Positions 37,861 through 51,616 of a stretch of 64,000 bases of DNA are shown here, in pieces. Every line of letters starts with the position of its first letter. The first letter of the stretch is position 1. The notes beneath the pieces are model-generated. The model was given only the letters and a program-made list of their open reading frames with translations, did no database searches and had not been told where the DNA came from. Origin of the DNA: Myoxocephalus aenaeus (Eukaryota; Chordata; Actinopteri; Perciformes; Cottidae); assembly GCA_038501785.1 (NCBI GenBank), contig JBAMJR010000031.1:8938501-9002500 (forward strand). Reading direction: 5' to 3'. The translations under genes and the position numbers were made by a program.

Positions 37861-40800
37861 CTATGTTACCCAGCTAAATGATTAACTTTAAAGCAATAAT
37901 GTTGTATTGCAATTAACTATAACCCATTGTTTTTGTACTACAGCCTCTAAAATTTACTTTTTTATTGCAAAGCTGTTGTATTGGACTGCATGTTATGTTA
38001 TCCTGCATGGTAGATACATGACATTTACAGGATATGGGCTGATATATACAGTAGCATACTCGTGTCTCACAGGCCGGTTTGCCTCCCTCAAGATAGCCTT
38101 TTGTGTCGGCGCTGTAAAACCAAAGCCCCAGAGTGGGAACAGACACTGGGAAGGTAAACCCACTGACTGGAATAACCATGTTACAAACTCGCCGTAAAAC
38201 GCCACTAATATTTAATGCCTTGCTGTCAGCTCTGAAGGGCACAGCACATGGAGGGACTGTGCAGCCAAGTGTGTGTCACTCTGCAAGGCTCACTGCATCT
38301 GTGAGCGGAAGAAAATCTGAAAAAGTGTGTGTGTGCGTTTGTGTGTGTGCTTTGAGCTGACAAAAAAACAAAAAAACAATCTTGATTTGCCTTTGACTTT
38401 TTTAGCTCACAGCATGAATATTTGCACTGATCCGTGTCAGCTGCAGACACACTGTAATACTTCCTCACCACAGAACAGCCGGTGGCAAGTCCCTTACTAA
38501 TCCACGGGGTGTATCAGGTGATGGAGGCATCACTGGGCCTGATAACATCGCAATGTCTCTGGCAGGATCAGGTTGAAGAGGCACCTATTGGGTGAGGCCA
38601 GGCTAATGGCAGCAGATATCAGATCATGGCCTGTCCGCTTGTGTAATCCTTTGATAATAGACACATTTAGAACCAAGGACGCTGGTAAAACTGTCAACAT
38701 GCCAGCCACTGTGAATCTAATGAAAATCAATGTCAAAGGTGACGCGTGTGCATGCAGGGTCTTGTGATTCTGTGTGTATGTGTGTGTGTTAGATATTTAT
38801 GATCTGTATCTGTGTGTGTGCATCCATATCTTGGTATTTGTGGAATCATGTAGCTCTGTGTGTAAGTGTATTATGTGTGTGCAAGTCACATGAAAATGTT
38901 AGAGCATGCGTGTCTACGTGTGTTGTGGGGTCTGGCACTAAGAATAGCATTCTCCTCTTGACCCAAGCGCCTGGCTGTGGTAATTCTCCAGTGTAGTGTA
39001 ATACTTTCACACCGACAGCAGTTTAAGTCCAGAGCCCCTTACATCGGTGCATTCCAAACACAGGCACCTTGGGATGCCGTCCACTTAAAACAAGCAGTCG
39101 GAGCGCATTAACATTTGAAGGTATTATTTAAAAGGTGAAAGAAATTGCTGCTGAATATTTCATGTGTATGAGTCGTATGTATCCCTCTGTGGCTGCAGCA
39201 GTGGCGGAGGTTGAGGTTTGGCAGTTTGGGGGGTTCGGGCAAAGACAAGACCTGTGGGAGCCGACCTGGGCATTTGAAGATAGTCTGGTGATACAGTCCT
39301 GCGCTACATCGGTGTCAGAGGGGACTCCACTTTAAAGAGCAATTATACTACCATTACCGGCTCATTAATTAAACTGAGAGCGACCAGAGTAATTCACCCT
39401 TGTGACCATGCAGAACGTGCTCACAGCTCGCTGCACCGCTCAGATATTATCCAATCAGTATTGCAACGACGCACTGCTAATTGGTGATGTTGTTATGTCC
39501 GTGGCTCAGTGTCACAGCTCAAGTCTAGCCTTTGACTTCAATCACATGTCACACCTTCCAATTACTCCCTGATGTTTTCCATTGTGTGCTATCTAATTAA
39601 GTGAAAATACTTACACATAATTTTCAAAGACTCTAAACAGTCTTTATTCTGAGTCATTTGGCTCTGAATGGAGCTCTACCGAACAGAACTTTAATTAAAA
39701 AATTACTAATCTAGCCGAGGTGAAACGTTGACATCCGCGCCTACAGACATAAAATATAAACAATCTTATAGAAACTGAATATTTACAATATCTTAGAGAT
39801 ACCTTATAATACGTTGTAAAATACTAATTGTGCTCCCCTACTGTGAACACGAGACTTCAGACTGAAAATACATGGTGCTTCACAGCCATATGTACTGAGA
39901 GTTCCACCCCTTGGGCCATCTCCTTCCCTCAGGGCTCGGGATATGAGCCCTGACCCTCCCCTCCCAGAGGTCAACCACACCCCCATCTGGATCCAGCTCC
40001 CCTAGGACTTCTAGGAGGCGTGTCCCAGTCTGCCACTTCAACCCCCTGCCTCGGGGTGTACATGCTTTATTGTGCAAAAGCAATCATTCTCCCCCCTCCC
40101 CCCCACCCCCCTCTTTGTTTTGCAAATGGCCTATCCCACATCATTTTACATACACACTCCAACCACTGAGCTCTGGGGACTGTCCAGGAAGTAATTGTGG
40201 CTTTTGTGCGTGTGGTCGCCCTCCCTCTTTCTCAAAGGAGCCGCGCCCCCTTGTCAGCTGTCATCATATAACTGCCTGCAGACCCAGGGGCCTAATGACA
40301 GGATCTATAGTACATGAAAACACAATTATAGCCCTTGGTTCAATTGCTACTGTGTGAATGGCCTTTAAAACAGGAAAAAGGGACCAAACACATGCTTCCC
40401 GCTAGAAGGCATATACGTCTGAACAATATCCCCCTAAATCACAACCCATTGAAAAGCACAGAGCACCACATTAAGTCTGAACATGTTAAATGTATCTTGT
40501 TTAAGCGGCTCTCCTTATATTGGTGATATGCTAATTATAGGACATGCTTGACGAAACAAGATTTCTAGATATGGATACATTTGACCTTTTGTAGCCGCGC
40601 TACTTGCTGTTTTAATGAGCTAATATGAGCGATGGTGCTGGCATATATAACCCACACACGGGCCTTGGTGTTCCGGTGTTATTTCATTATCTCTGACGAT
40701 GTTTTCATGGCAATATGTGAAGCCACATTAAGCATCCATTACAAGAAGCTGCAGGAAACATGTTGATGGAACCTGCAAAAGATCCACCGCCTGGGTTCAA

Positions 40801-41303
40801 TATTACAAACCCTGATGTACTTTACATTAGGCAGTCAAAATGGCAGGAGAGGAGATGCCTCCCACCATCTTTTTCAAATGGGAACAGTGACCCCCAATGG
40901 ACAATGTGATGCAATCTAGCAAAGGGTTAACACTGCATCATCCACCACCTCCTCATGTATGTGGTTGCAATACCTCTCTAATACAGCAGGGGTCAGTGTT
41001 GTATCACAGCAAAACTGAATAAAGCGAGAAAGAGAAGGAAAGCTGTGGCTGCAAAGATCACATCTGTCTCATTGACACCACTAATCCCATTTAAGCCGTC
41101 TGAGTTAATGTCCAGCTTTGCTAGTCGCCAACCCCCCCAGGCACAGGGCTATGAAAACAGGGGCAGGGGCCCCGGCAGATCCCATTAATGTAGTGACCCT
41201 AGTGGGCTAAAGTGGCAAAGATGACACTTAGACACTTAAACGTTCAGCCGCCACCAAGTAGGCAAGCATTTCATCACAGCCATTTATACAGACACACAAT
41301 AAT
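37861..41303. other. No gene seen; enhancer-like patches at 39310-39600 and 40540-40720
   Basis: Includes a degenerate GT tract at 38326-38350. 39310-39600 has AGCAATTATACTACC, CTCATTAATTAAAC and AGTAATTCACCC; 40540-40720 has TTTTAATGAGCTAATATG. Both look regulatory rather than coding. Confidence 0.35.
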
Positions 41304-41348
41304 CCACACACGCACACACACACACACACACACGCACACACACACACA
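41304..41348. repeat. Interrupted (CA)n microsatellite
   Basis: CA repeats with CG interruptions. Confidence 0.9.
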
Positions 41349-44300
41349 TAAAACCACATACACACAGAGAGGTACATATGTGTAATTACCATGCACATGC
41401 AACAACACGTTCTTCAAGCCAAGCAACAATTAAATGGAATCTAATGAAATAGGTGCTAATTAAAACAAACTGATACAACTGTGACAAGGAGAGAAACAGA
41501 CATTTGTAGATGACGGTGGAGAACAATACACATGGAGGGTAGCAGCCTACATGTACCGCACAAACTTGTTAGGATGCAGCCTTGCATCTCTATTGTCTTT
41601 CCCCCTCTTAGGCTTGTCAAAACACACAGGCCTCCAAACAAAAGACCGCTCACAAGTACAGGAGGCTTCTCTTTTCAGAGGGCTCAGGACTGCCACCCAC
41701 TTCCATTCTGCCAAACAAACACCAGATCCCTACGTCCGTAAAACCTCCCATGTAATACAGTACCGCGCACCAGGCGACTGCCAGCCTCTGGATACAGAGG
41801 TAGCCAGGGAACCTGACCCTTGACAGTGCTGATTCTAGGGTTTAACCAATACGTGACTTTTAAGGCAGATAGTATTATTTTGTGCTATGGCTACAATTTT
41901 CAAGAATTCCGTGTGATCTCTTTCCTTGAAATTCTTGATAATCACAGAAACAGCCGAGACACTAATAGCACATTAAACTCAAATAAAATAAAATTGTGAC
42001 TCACCATGTCTTTGGTGCTTTGATCAAAATCTGTGGCCAGTTGTTTTTAGTAGGTGAACACACCTCATGAAAGCTTTCACATTTGCAGACACCTGCTGCC
42101 CCTTTGGTGTTTCCATGGAGTATTTGTCTGGTACACAGGAAGTGCAACCATTTGTTGAAGGCAATTTTGATGCAGTGATGCGCCTTTGTGATTAGCGTGT
42201 TTGATGAAAGCATTTCACAATAAATCTGACCTCACCGGAGCTTAAACTATGACTCTACTTTGCAGAAAGAAAGCTTTTGCAGGAGGAATAAAGCTTTCCT
42301 TTCACATTTCTGAATGTCTCCCTGACCATTACTGTAATATAAACCACAATGATCCGGTAAATCATAAAGCACGAAGTGTAATAAAGTGTGACTGCCTTCT
42401 GTCTGTTCTACTAGGGGGAATGCATCTGTTGCTATAGCTGCAGATTCTCCACTAGATGCAAAGATGGAAAATAATGTAGCCTGGGAGGTCCCACTTTAAT
42501 AAATCATATAAAAAAAGAAAGTAATCACAACTATACAGCTAGGATAAATGATATCCTGGCAAATGTATTACAAATGTATTACAGCACACACTTGCCCCCT
42601 GAGTCCAAAACCTAACGACTGTATTGAAAATAATTCTGCACCCCAATGCAGATGCAAAATAAAAAATTGCTCTAAATTTATTATTTTACCCCATACAGCA
42701 ATATCCAAAAGCACACATCCAGGAGGAGTTCCTCCTTGCTTCTGCTACCTCGTCCAATCCCAGCATGCACTAGCTCCAACTCCAACGAAGCATGACTTTA
42801 GATCCCTGCTAATGTAATGTTGCCAGACCTAATTGTCCCCAGAGTGGTTGCTCTGAAGTAGCCCTGCTGTATCTCAGTGACTATGGCTCGTTAAAAGTGA
42901 TGGGACGTGTGTTTATGTGCGTGTGTAGGCCTACAGTACAGCAACTCGGTCAAGTACCTTACATGGCCTGATATTAATCACTGTGCACTGTCCCATGCAA
43001 TATTCACCTGGCTAAGCACAGCAGGCGCACTGGGTGTCTGGCTTTGTCATTTGCTTCCCTTTATTTCCAGTTCTATTTCGGTCTCTTTCTCTGCGGCCTC
43101 TCTGTCTATCTCTCTCCTTGTCTAAGGGGTTGGGAGTCTAGGGGTGATGGATCTTGAGGAGAAATCCTGAGAGGGATTAATTTTCCTGGAGGTTGCATTT
43201 ATCTAACTGACAGAGTGATTTTACCAGTCTTCCCATTGAATTCTGGTTTGCTGAGATTCCTCCTGTGCTACACATTTATCATAGCGGCATTTACATCTTG
43301 CCCTTGGATTATCAAGAGATCTCTTAGTGTGTCAATCTTATCTATGAGGCATCCATTTTGACAGACCAGTCACAACTTGAAACGAATATCTGCTTCCTCT
43401 GCATGAACCAACTCTCCAAATCTCACTCTCCAGGGCCAGTTCAGATTGGAACCCAGTTCAACTCCAAACCGTTCACTGGGACTGGAGCAGCACAGATGAA
43501 TTTATTCTGCGCACTCTCCCCACCTCTATTTCAACACCGTTGGGACTGTTGCCTCATTCTTTCCCAGCCTTCCCCTGGCATCATGGGCAAAGTCAACACC
43601 ATCAGCCCCAGAGGAAAACCATGGGGACGAGTTTGGCTCATCACAATAAATCCACTGTGTTCAGGTCGTCTGCTGAGCAAAAATAAACAGCATTTAGGAA
43701 GCTGTAAGACACACAGAGAGGAAGGTACGTGCACCCAGACACTTATTCATGTCGAGAAATCATTTCAGGGAAGGGAGAATACAAATATTTTGAACTTTTT
43801 ACCAAGAAATCTCCAGAATTACTTTTGGCAGTTCTTTACTTATCATCTATGGGAAGTATTTACCTTTGATTCTACCTTTTGACTTACCGTGATCACGATC
43901 GATTTTTCAACAGAAATTCTCCAACAATTACTTAACAAAAGCAGCTGTGTGAACTTTTAAGTGCTTAAAACTTTGAGCAAGCAGTTTTTTTCCAACACAT
44001 TTCATGTACAAATCCCTCAGTTTATTATGGTGATACATTACCTCTGCAAGAACAGTCTGTCTGTTCTCTTGTGTAATTAGCTGGCTTCATTATTGTCTAC
44101 TGGGAAAATGTGTTTCTCATTTATGACACTCCCATGCTACTATGGTTATGTTTGGAGGAGAGTCATCAAATGTTCTTGTAATTCCTAATGAAGCAATTTA
44201 AGTTAATTAAGTCATACATTACTCAATTTAAACTCCTAAATTGCATTTTTACAGTATATTTACATTGTTTGAAGACTATTTCATTTAAAAGGTGGCCTCT

Positions 44301-44557
44301 CACTGGAGTCATGATTCACACAGACTTGGTTGAACTACAATAGATAAACAATATAATCTAGTAAGGTTACTTGTTCAAATCCCTGGAACAGCAGGGAAGT
44401 AGTACTCTTCCTTTCATCAAACATGGCTTTTGTGATGCCCTGCATAAAGCACCTTTTGAAATAAAAAAAATGCAACATGCTCAAAAGGCAGATATATTCC
44501 ATATTCATATTCCTTCTGATTTCTTGAATCCGTTTCTAATGTCAGCAATACGTATAT

Positions 44558-44561
<4 letters not shown>
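41349..44561. other. No gene accepted; 174-codon frame at 43358-43882
   Basis: The 43358-43882 plus-strand frame is one of the longest in the window but opens from TTG, lacks a domain, and has no convincing splice sites. Surrounding DNA is AT-rich, with TTAATTAAG-type words near 44190-44220. Confidence 0.45.

Positions 44562-44639
<78 letters not shown>
44562..44639. repeat. (GT)39 microsatellite
   Basis: Uninterrupted GT repeat of 78 bases. Confidence 0.97.
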
Positions 44640-44641
<2 letters not shown>

Positions 44642-46384
44642 TATTCTTTCAATAATCAGATACAATATTTTTTTAATGAAACTCCCATTGTCATGTATGT
44701 CTAAACCGCACAGGCACATGTATGTTCATATGCAAACTGGTCTTTGATGTGGAAAAGACAAACTGCCATTTGATCATTCATGCATGTTGATGTTACATGC
44801 ATGTAGCTAATTGATATGTCAAGGTATATTACAAGTCACGCGCTTCCACTCATCTGCCTTTCTACTCTGCACACACATGCGCACACTCTCGCATGTGATG
44901 TGCCTGCAGACACCTCAGCAGCGTACCTCATTATCTACTCATCTAATAATGCCCTTTGTTAAATTGCAGTGTAAACCGGAGTAACAAGAGTAAAGGCCTT
45001 TTCTATCATGTTACCGCTAACAAGCTTTTCAACTCTATAATTACATCAATGATGTCACATTTTAGGGCTGATCTCATTACAAGTGCAACACTAGTTAGTG
45101 TTTAAATTCTTCAATCAACCACAACATCAAAAGCAGATAATCGTGAAGGGAAAAAAAGGTGCTAGTCCAAGAATAAGTGGAACAAATATTTCTTTAAATG
45201 GAGGAGGAAAAAAGCTATGTGCAAAGAACATTTAAGTACATGAACAATCTGAACTGTAGCCGAAATAGACAACTTAATTGTGGTGATATGTTAAATTGTC
45301 TCACTAATTCTGGCTAAATTTTGTTAACTAAAGAGAATCAACAATACTAAAGTGCAGCTCAATCCACTTGCCCAGATTGACTCGGGGTGAAAGGGTTCAC
45401 CTTGATTTCCAGCTAAATGGGCTGCAAGCAGGTTAGCTATGGGAGTTATTGTCAGGGTCGCAGCTCCCCAGATAACAACCACCCTGCCGTTATCAGTCAT
45501 CCTGATCACTTACTGTAACCGCTGCCCCACTGCCAATGGGCAGCAGTACTCTTGCGTCTATCGCCACTCTCAGGCTGCCCCTGAACTATGCTCCAGTGCA
45601 TTGTTAATGCACATTAAAAAAATGATAACCATCTGCTTGAATGATAGTAAAGGAATAGAGTGAAGGGTCCAGAGATGTTTTCCTACATGCCATTGTTAGT
45701 GGGGCATGTGTACAGCACAGGGTAAGCCACTAATGGACAGGGATGGTGATGTGATGTGTATGTGAAGCTATCAGTGTGTTGCTCGAGCGAGTCAGCATTA
45801 TGTGTTATTCATGACGCATATTTGAAGGTCAAAACCATGTAGGTGTTTCCTGCAAGCTGCTTGTCTAGTATCTTACAGCAGGGAATACAGGTGTATTGGT
45901 GTATGCTCAAAAGAAATACAGGGGCAGCATTTAATTTCTACTGCTGCATCCATACAATCTAAATTCAGTCATCACATATTATTATAAATAAATGACTACT
46001 AACTAACAGCAGGGCAAGAAAATCCACAATTAAACCAAACTGATGAAACTCAGAGATGGTCAAAATAACACTGCTGTCTTATAATCTTCCTGTGTGGCAT
46101 CGGCCTCTAGTTTACATCAGCCATCTGTGTATTTTTGCCACTGAGAGGAGGCTGTACGGTTCATTTATGTTTTGATAGTTTGCTTATTGGCTTGAGTTTG
46201 GGGTGGCAGAGACGGGGGGAACAACTCATGTTTCATTTTGTCCTTCTCGCGGACGGTGGACTGCTTTGCGGGGAGGAGAGAGGCAGCGGCTCTGAGGGAT
46301 GGACTTTCTGTTGGCGGCTATGGTGGCTCAGCTTCAGGCGGCGCCCAGAGTTACAGTGAGCTGGTGGTGCGTTGGGTGTAACCT
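44640..46384. other. No gene seen; possible repeat-derived block from about 46135
   Basis: AT-rich to 46130. From 46135 the sequence becomes GC-richer and continues into the hairpin cluster below; this change looks like the border of an inserted repeat, but no terminal repeats were found. Confidence 0.35.
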
Positions 46385-46422
46385 GTGTATCACAGCAAAA
46401 GAAAGCTTTTACTGTGATACAC
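46385..46422. repeat. 17-bp-stem hairpin
   Basis: GTGTATCACAGCAAAAG pairs with CTTTTACTGTGATACAC around a 4-nt loop, with a single A-C mismatch. It lies inside a possible repeat-derived block, so it may be a diagnostic secondary structure of that repeat. Confidence 0.85.
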
Positions 46423-46968
46423 TGGGGAGTCAGGGCGGTCCCCCAGGGATCAGACCCCCGGCATTAGAGTTTGCACCACTGGCTGAACTGCAACCGGAAG
46501 GTCCATCTGTCTCGCAAACCACTTCCTCTACTCCTGGCAATATAGTCTTCTGGTGGAGCGGAGGACAAGGTGTTTTCTTGTTTCTGCCACTTCAGATTCA
46601 ATCAAATAAACAAAACGCACATGGACCATACATGTATTATTGACGAGGCAGACTGGAGCCTACAGTGACTTTTTATTGTAAGGTTGGTTTCTCAGCGGAT
46701 TTTGGTGGATTCAGTAGGCTGTAAGGATTCCAAAAATGTATGGTAATCCTGTGTAGCTTCATGCTATCAATATGAAATGGCATATTTTCACAACTCAGGG
46801 TGCTTTCCCAAGTCACTCCCGAGTCCCTTCGAGTCATACTTAAGGTTTATGTTGATATTTATTGTGGAATAGTGTCATAAACATGACAAATGGACTTATA
46901 TTGACCTGTAAGGCCAGGATGTGCCTTTTTTTTTTTGCTGTATGACACCATGGTTGGGCTTGGGAGAT

Positions 46969-47004
46969 CGACGAAGAGGTTCGACGAAGGGCTCGACGAA
47001 GGGC
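46969..47004. repeat. Three tandem 12-bp units
   Basis: TCGACGAAGAGG is followed by two exact copies of TCGACGAAGGGC. The unit holds CG dinucleotides, uncommon in the local sequence. Confidence 0.92.
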
Positions 47005-47005
47005 C

Positions 47006-47027
47006 GAGCCCCCATTTTTGGGGGCTC
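47006..47027. repeat. 9-bp-stem hairpin with T4 loop
   Basis: GAGCCCCCA and TGGGGGCTC are exact complements separated by TTTT, immediately after the 12-bp tandem units. No downstream T-run or transcription unit supports a terminator reading. Confidence 0.9.
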
Positions 47028-48601
47028 TGGGGTTCAGATGTTACACATTGCACATTTAAGGGCCTATTAACCGATTGACCTTATTTCAGTGGTGATGCTT
47101 CTTCCAAAACATACATTTAAACTGATATTGATTCCTATCATGTCAAATAACTTGTTTGATCCAATTCAAACAATATCAGTACTGTCCTTAAAAAACATCT
47201 CTGAACAACACGAGTGACTACTTGAGAAAAAGTCTCTTCACACTCTCACTCACACATCCCTGAAGTCCTGGGGAGTCTTGTAATTAGATCAAGTGCCTAA
47301 AAGTAGATGTCCCTATCAGTGTATTCCATCAGTTTCATCTGCCATAAACGCCTGTTTCCCACAGTTACAACACAAGTGTTTGTTTATGCGTGCACATCCA
47401 TCTGTTTTGTGTTTGTTGGATAAAACGAGCGACAGTTTGTCCTCATGGATGTAAGTAAGAGTAAATGTTTACATGGGACTGTTAAATGAACTTGTCAGCA
47501 AAGAGAACCGTGAATACTGCACCACACAACAGAGTCTGGCGGCACTGTTGCCAAGGACGTATTCTGTGGCAGATGAAATCCACAAAGGGCTCCTCATGGA
47601 AGCGAGTGTGTTTTATATGGGATTCCATGCATCAAAGACACTTAGAGTGCATGAAAACATCACAGGCGTTGAGGATAGAGTAAGAATAGATTACTATTTA
47701 TTACTTGCTCTACCATTCTCCCCTAAGCTGGTATACTGCAAGCACTTGCTCTTACATTCTCCACTCCAGAGTCGCAAGAGTGAAACTTTTACTGCTGCTG
47801 TGATTTGCTGCTCTGGAAATCAGGGTAACAATTTTTGATATGCACTTGACCCAGAGAGATTGGACTCAGAAACAATTAATCTATCAACACCTGATAAAAT
47901 AATGTCCTGTGTTTATGAGGATATATTTGAGAATTAAATCAATCAAATTATTCACACTCTCCCACAAAAAGGTTTTCATGTGGCAGATCGGCCCACAGTA
48001 TTTGTAAGCCACTCAGCGGATGTTGGGTTGGTTGTATTGTGCCTTTACTTGCAACACATGCAATAATTCTCTTCCAAAAACAATATATACCACATGAAAC
48101 AGGTCTGATCAAACACCACTTATACTTCTCACTGAAGCAGAGAGGATCGATTCAGTATTATATGTAAATGCTTATTTGTAGGTGTGGATTAACCGTTTCA
48201 TTTTTGATAATGTTATCTATAAATAATTAGCTATGCAACATGATCATGTGCTGAGTCTTATCTGTTCTGTGATTATGACTGAATTTGGGTGTTGCTGTTT
48301 CCCAAAGCATAATTGTTAGTAGTCAAAACAGTACAAACGTAGCTGGGAATTGGCCTTTCTAGCGATGCATTAAAGACAGGCATAAGGTTTTAGCATGCAG
48401 AGAACTAAAGCCTGGGCAGGATACAATATATTTTAGCTACAGTGATACAGTCAAACATTGCTTGAGCTAGACATTGAGACTTAAGCAAGCAATCGATACA
48501 AGAGAAAAGTTTCGAAATTAAGTAAGAGCAACAGGGAACCACCAGGGCATATTTATAAATCAGTCCATCTGGTAAGGAAAATCAAAAAACAGATATGCTT
48601 C
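47028..48601. other. No gene seen
   Basis: AT-rich unique sequence. A 121-codon frame at 47473-47838 has no domain or splice context. Confidence 0.5.
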
Positions 48602-49079
48602 CAGCGGCAGTTGAATAAGTTCAACCTGCCAAAGTCAATGATGGTGCACTTCTACCCCGACCTCAGAGTCCATCTTCACCTCCTTCATCAGCGTCTGGTT
48701 CGCAGCTGCCACAGGCAAGAACAAGGGCAGACTGCAGCGTATCATCCGCTCTGCTAAGAGGGTGATCTGCCATCCTTTGAGGACCGGTATGCCTCCAGAA
48801 CCCTGAGGAGGGCAGGAATGATTGTGCTCTACCCCTCACACCCAGGACACAAACCTTTTGAGCCACATTCTGGCAGAAGGCTGAGGTCCAACGGGACCAA
48901 TACCGAAAGCCACACAAATAGTTACTTGCAGTGGGCCTCTTAAACAAGGCCCCAGACCCCAGCTGATATGGACTCTTGGAATTCTTATTTCCTCTAAATA
49001 TGTTTAATATATGCACCAAACACCAAGGAAAATTCCTTGTCAGTGAAAACATACTTGACAATAAATATTATTCTGATTG
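48602..49079 (+). mobile_element. 3' end of a 5'-truncated LINE (L2/CR1-like)
   Basis: With frameshifts the plus strand encodes QRQLNKFNLPKSMMVHFY, then SIFTSFISVWFAAATGKNKG and LQRIIRSAKRVI, and in a second frame ASRTLRRAGMIVLYPSHPGH. This is the C-terminal part of the pol protein in common fish non-LTR retrotransposons (pattern T.S..VW....A...LQR..R.A..I and later DPSHPGH). It ends in ACAATAAATATTATTCTGATTG, a typical short AT-rich LINE 3' tail with AATAAA at 49060-49065. Stops and frameshifts make it inactive. The clade is my best guess. Confidence 0.8.
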
Positions 49080-51616
49080 CTGTGCTTAGTGAGTTTTGTT
49101 ACCTCATCACTTTGACAAAATAAACATTTGTATTATGCATTCTTAAAAATATGATATCATATTTGTGGTTTGGCAGAAGGCAGTAATTTAATAAACTAAA
49201 ATATTATGGTAGGTGTTGATGTACATCCAGATATTTAAAATTGCTTTAAGGAAGAACAAGCAACACGGCAAGTAAATAAATAGATCTTTACTTCCCCAAT
49301 GTATATTCCAGGGACAAGAAATATCTCACTGATGATGTTAGAAACATGACAAAAAATAGTTTTAACTTAGTTTTCCTGTGGGTTTTGAGCTGGTTTAATG
49401 ATCTCTCTGCTATATTAATGTCCTTGGGAGTATGTGAAGTAAATCTTCAGATGAAATTAATGTAAAATATGAAATTCAGCACAGCTGATGTTACAAGGTT
49501 TTCACATGAGTAGCAGTTTGGAGATATTATGGAGTTATTATCTGAACTAGAATATAAATCTGTTTCATTAATTGCAGCCTATTGCACTTAAACTCTGGAT
49601 AAGAGCATCAGCTAAATACATAATCTTTCACTGTCTCTTAGTAAACTAAATATCACAGCCAAACTCATTTTCAGCCACGTTAACTTCTTTAGGAAATCTT
49701 ATCTAAGAGAGATATTTTTATCTGTGGAGGAGGCCTCCGGGCTACATAGCGTCATTATTTAGTTTGGCTTCCTGACTACATTTCCCCTCTTATCCTCAGC
49801 AGCACTATGGTGGAGCTTGGCCTCAGACAGGAGCATGAAAAAACATCCGCCCATTTAAACAAACTGTTAACACATAGATGGGCTATCTCGCTGGGACAGC
49901 CTCGGAGTCTGTGGGCTCAGCAGTGTGCCTGAAGCCTGGGATATTGGAAGCCCTCTAACTGCACTAACCAACAGAAAACCACTTATGCAGTCATGAAGTA
50001 AAACAGGAATGGGAACCAAGATAAATCCACCTGAAGGCAGCATACCAGCAATGTGTTTATGAAACCATTTTTGGAAGTATCAGTGGCTCATCAGTGAATA
50101 TAAGTCAAAACACTACACTCCCAAAAGAGAACAAAACTCCTGTAATGTTGTATCCTCAACCCTGTATCAACCGATTATTATAGTGTACTGTAGTGTCATT
50201 GCTGTGCCAATGTTGCAATCATCAACAAGCAAATATATGTACGCAAATAGTCAAGTACTGGCCATCCACCTGGTATCAACAAGTGATCACATGATCACAG
50301 TTCATAACTGACGGGCCATGGTGGCAGCTAGCAGCATCATGGGGAAAACACTGAAGCTTTCACTTCAAAACACAAAGTAAGGAACATTTCTGTCCGTCTG
50401 TCTGCTTGTTTGTTACATATCTTGAGAATTGGTCATCTGATCTACTTCCCATTGGCGGGTGTGTTGCTGTTTGTTGGACCAAAACGAATTTGGTGCAATA
50501 TCATATTATATAATATTAATAAACTCCAGCATGTGGACTGCAGCGGGCAGATAGCCGCTCATTATATGCAGTTCAGTTTAACTGCTGATGCTGGATATGC
50601 TAACACTACATAAATGCGGAAACATTTTGTGAGTTTTTGCCAACTTAAAACTTTAATCGGCAGAAAAATACCTCTACTTAATAAATCCATTATCTACTCG
50701 ATAACCGTGGTGGTTATGTCAAAGCAAGCAAGTAATATGCCTATTTGGAAATGAAACCGGTTAAGTTTATTCCATCAATATTGCAGCAGGTAGTCTACTA
50801 CTGCGCCACGTCAGTGTGTTTTTCCCCTGTGACTAAATTGTCAGACTTGATACTAACTTTATACTTCTGAAAAGTAACCAGTAACATTTCTTTGTCAAGT
50901 AAATGTAGCACTACAATGTATTCCAGCAATAGAAACTCAATGTTTGACAGCTTTAAATGGGCTAAAACTCCATCCTTTAGAGACTGCTCACAAAAAGATT
51001 ATTTTCTCAAGTGTTGAAAACTGAGAAGGGCTTTGAAGGTGAACTGATAGATGGGACTCTCCAGTCTCATGTGAAAGTAAAGTCATCTCTTGACAACCTC
51101 AGCACTGTGGTACCAAGTCCCTGCTGACAGAATAAGTAAAGTCACATGAGCATAAGGTTCCGTTCACATTGTTCACCTCTTCCTGAAATTTCCCTGTAGA
51201 GCTTGTTCTGCTTAAAAGTGAATGTGGACCAGCTGTTAGATGAATAGAAAGTATATATTTGGAGAAAGTCCTGGTCTTAGTTAAAGAACAGTCATGGAAA
51301 TAACAGCACTGAACAATCACGACAAAGCAGTGAGATGCTACTGAAGCAGCTGACTTGCTCATCTCTCTTCATGGAAAAAAAGCAGTCATACAATAAAGAT
51401 GCTATACATGTTGCTGGAGTTGTGACCTCTACAGACTTTCCCCTTCGCCACGCACCTTGGAAGTGGGTGAAGTCGTGCCAGAAGATCCAACTCAAGCCAG
51501 AACATCAGACATCTCTTTCATTTGTCAGCAATAAATCCACAAACTAACAGTCCCTTTTGTAACTTAGGTTGAACTCCTGTCAAATTAGAAAAGTCTATGG
51601 GGTCAGACACACTCAC
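49080..51616. other. No gene accepted; possible short repeat near 50405-50480
   Basis: AT-rich. At about 49791 a good acceptor (CCCCTCTTATCCTCAG) precedes a 43-codon frame containing MVELGLRQEHEKTSAHL, without a donor. 50405-50480 (TTGAGAATTGGTCATCTGAT and GGCGGGTGTGTTGCTG) resembles a dispersed fish repeat I cannot name. Confidence 0.35.

Noticed and set aside
42001..42213. Minus-strand frame ending at a GTGAGT donor
   Set aside because: No acceptor with a pyrimidine tract; peptide has no coherent features.
43358..43882. 174-codon open frame on the plus strand
   Set aside because: Begins at TTG, no recognisable domain, no convincing acceptor or donor; more likely non-coding.
44371..44400. 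GTTCAAATCCC resembling a tRNA/SINE B box
   Set aside because: No A box at proper distance and no cloverleaf; isolated match.
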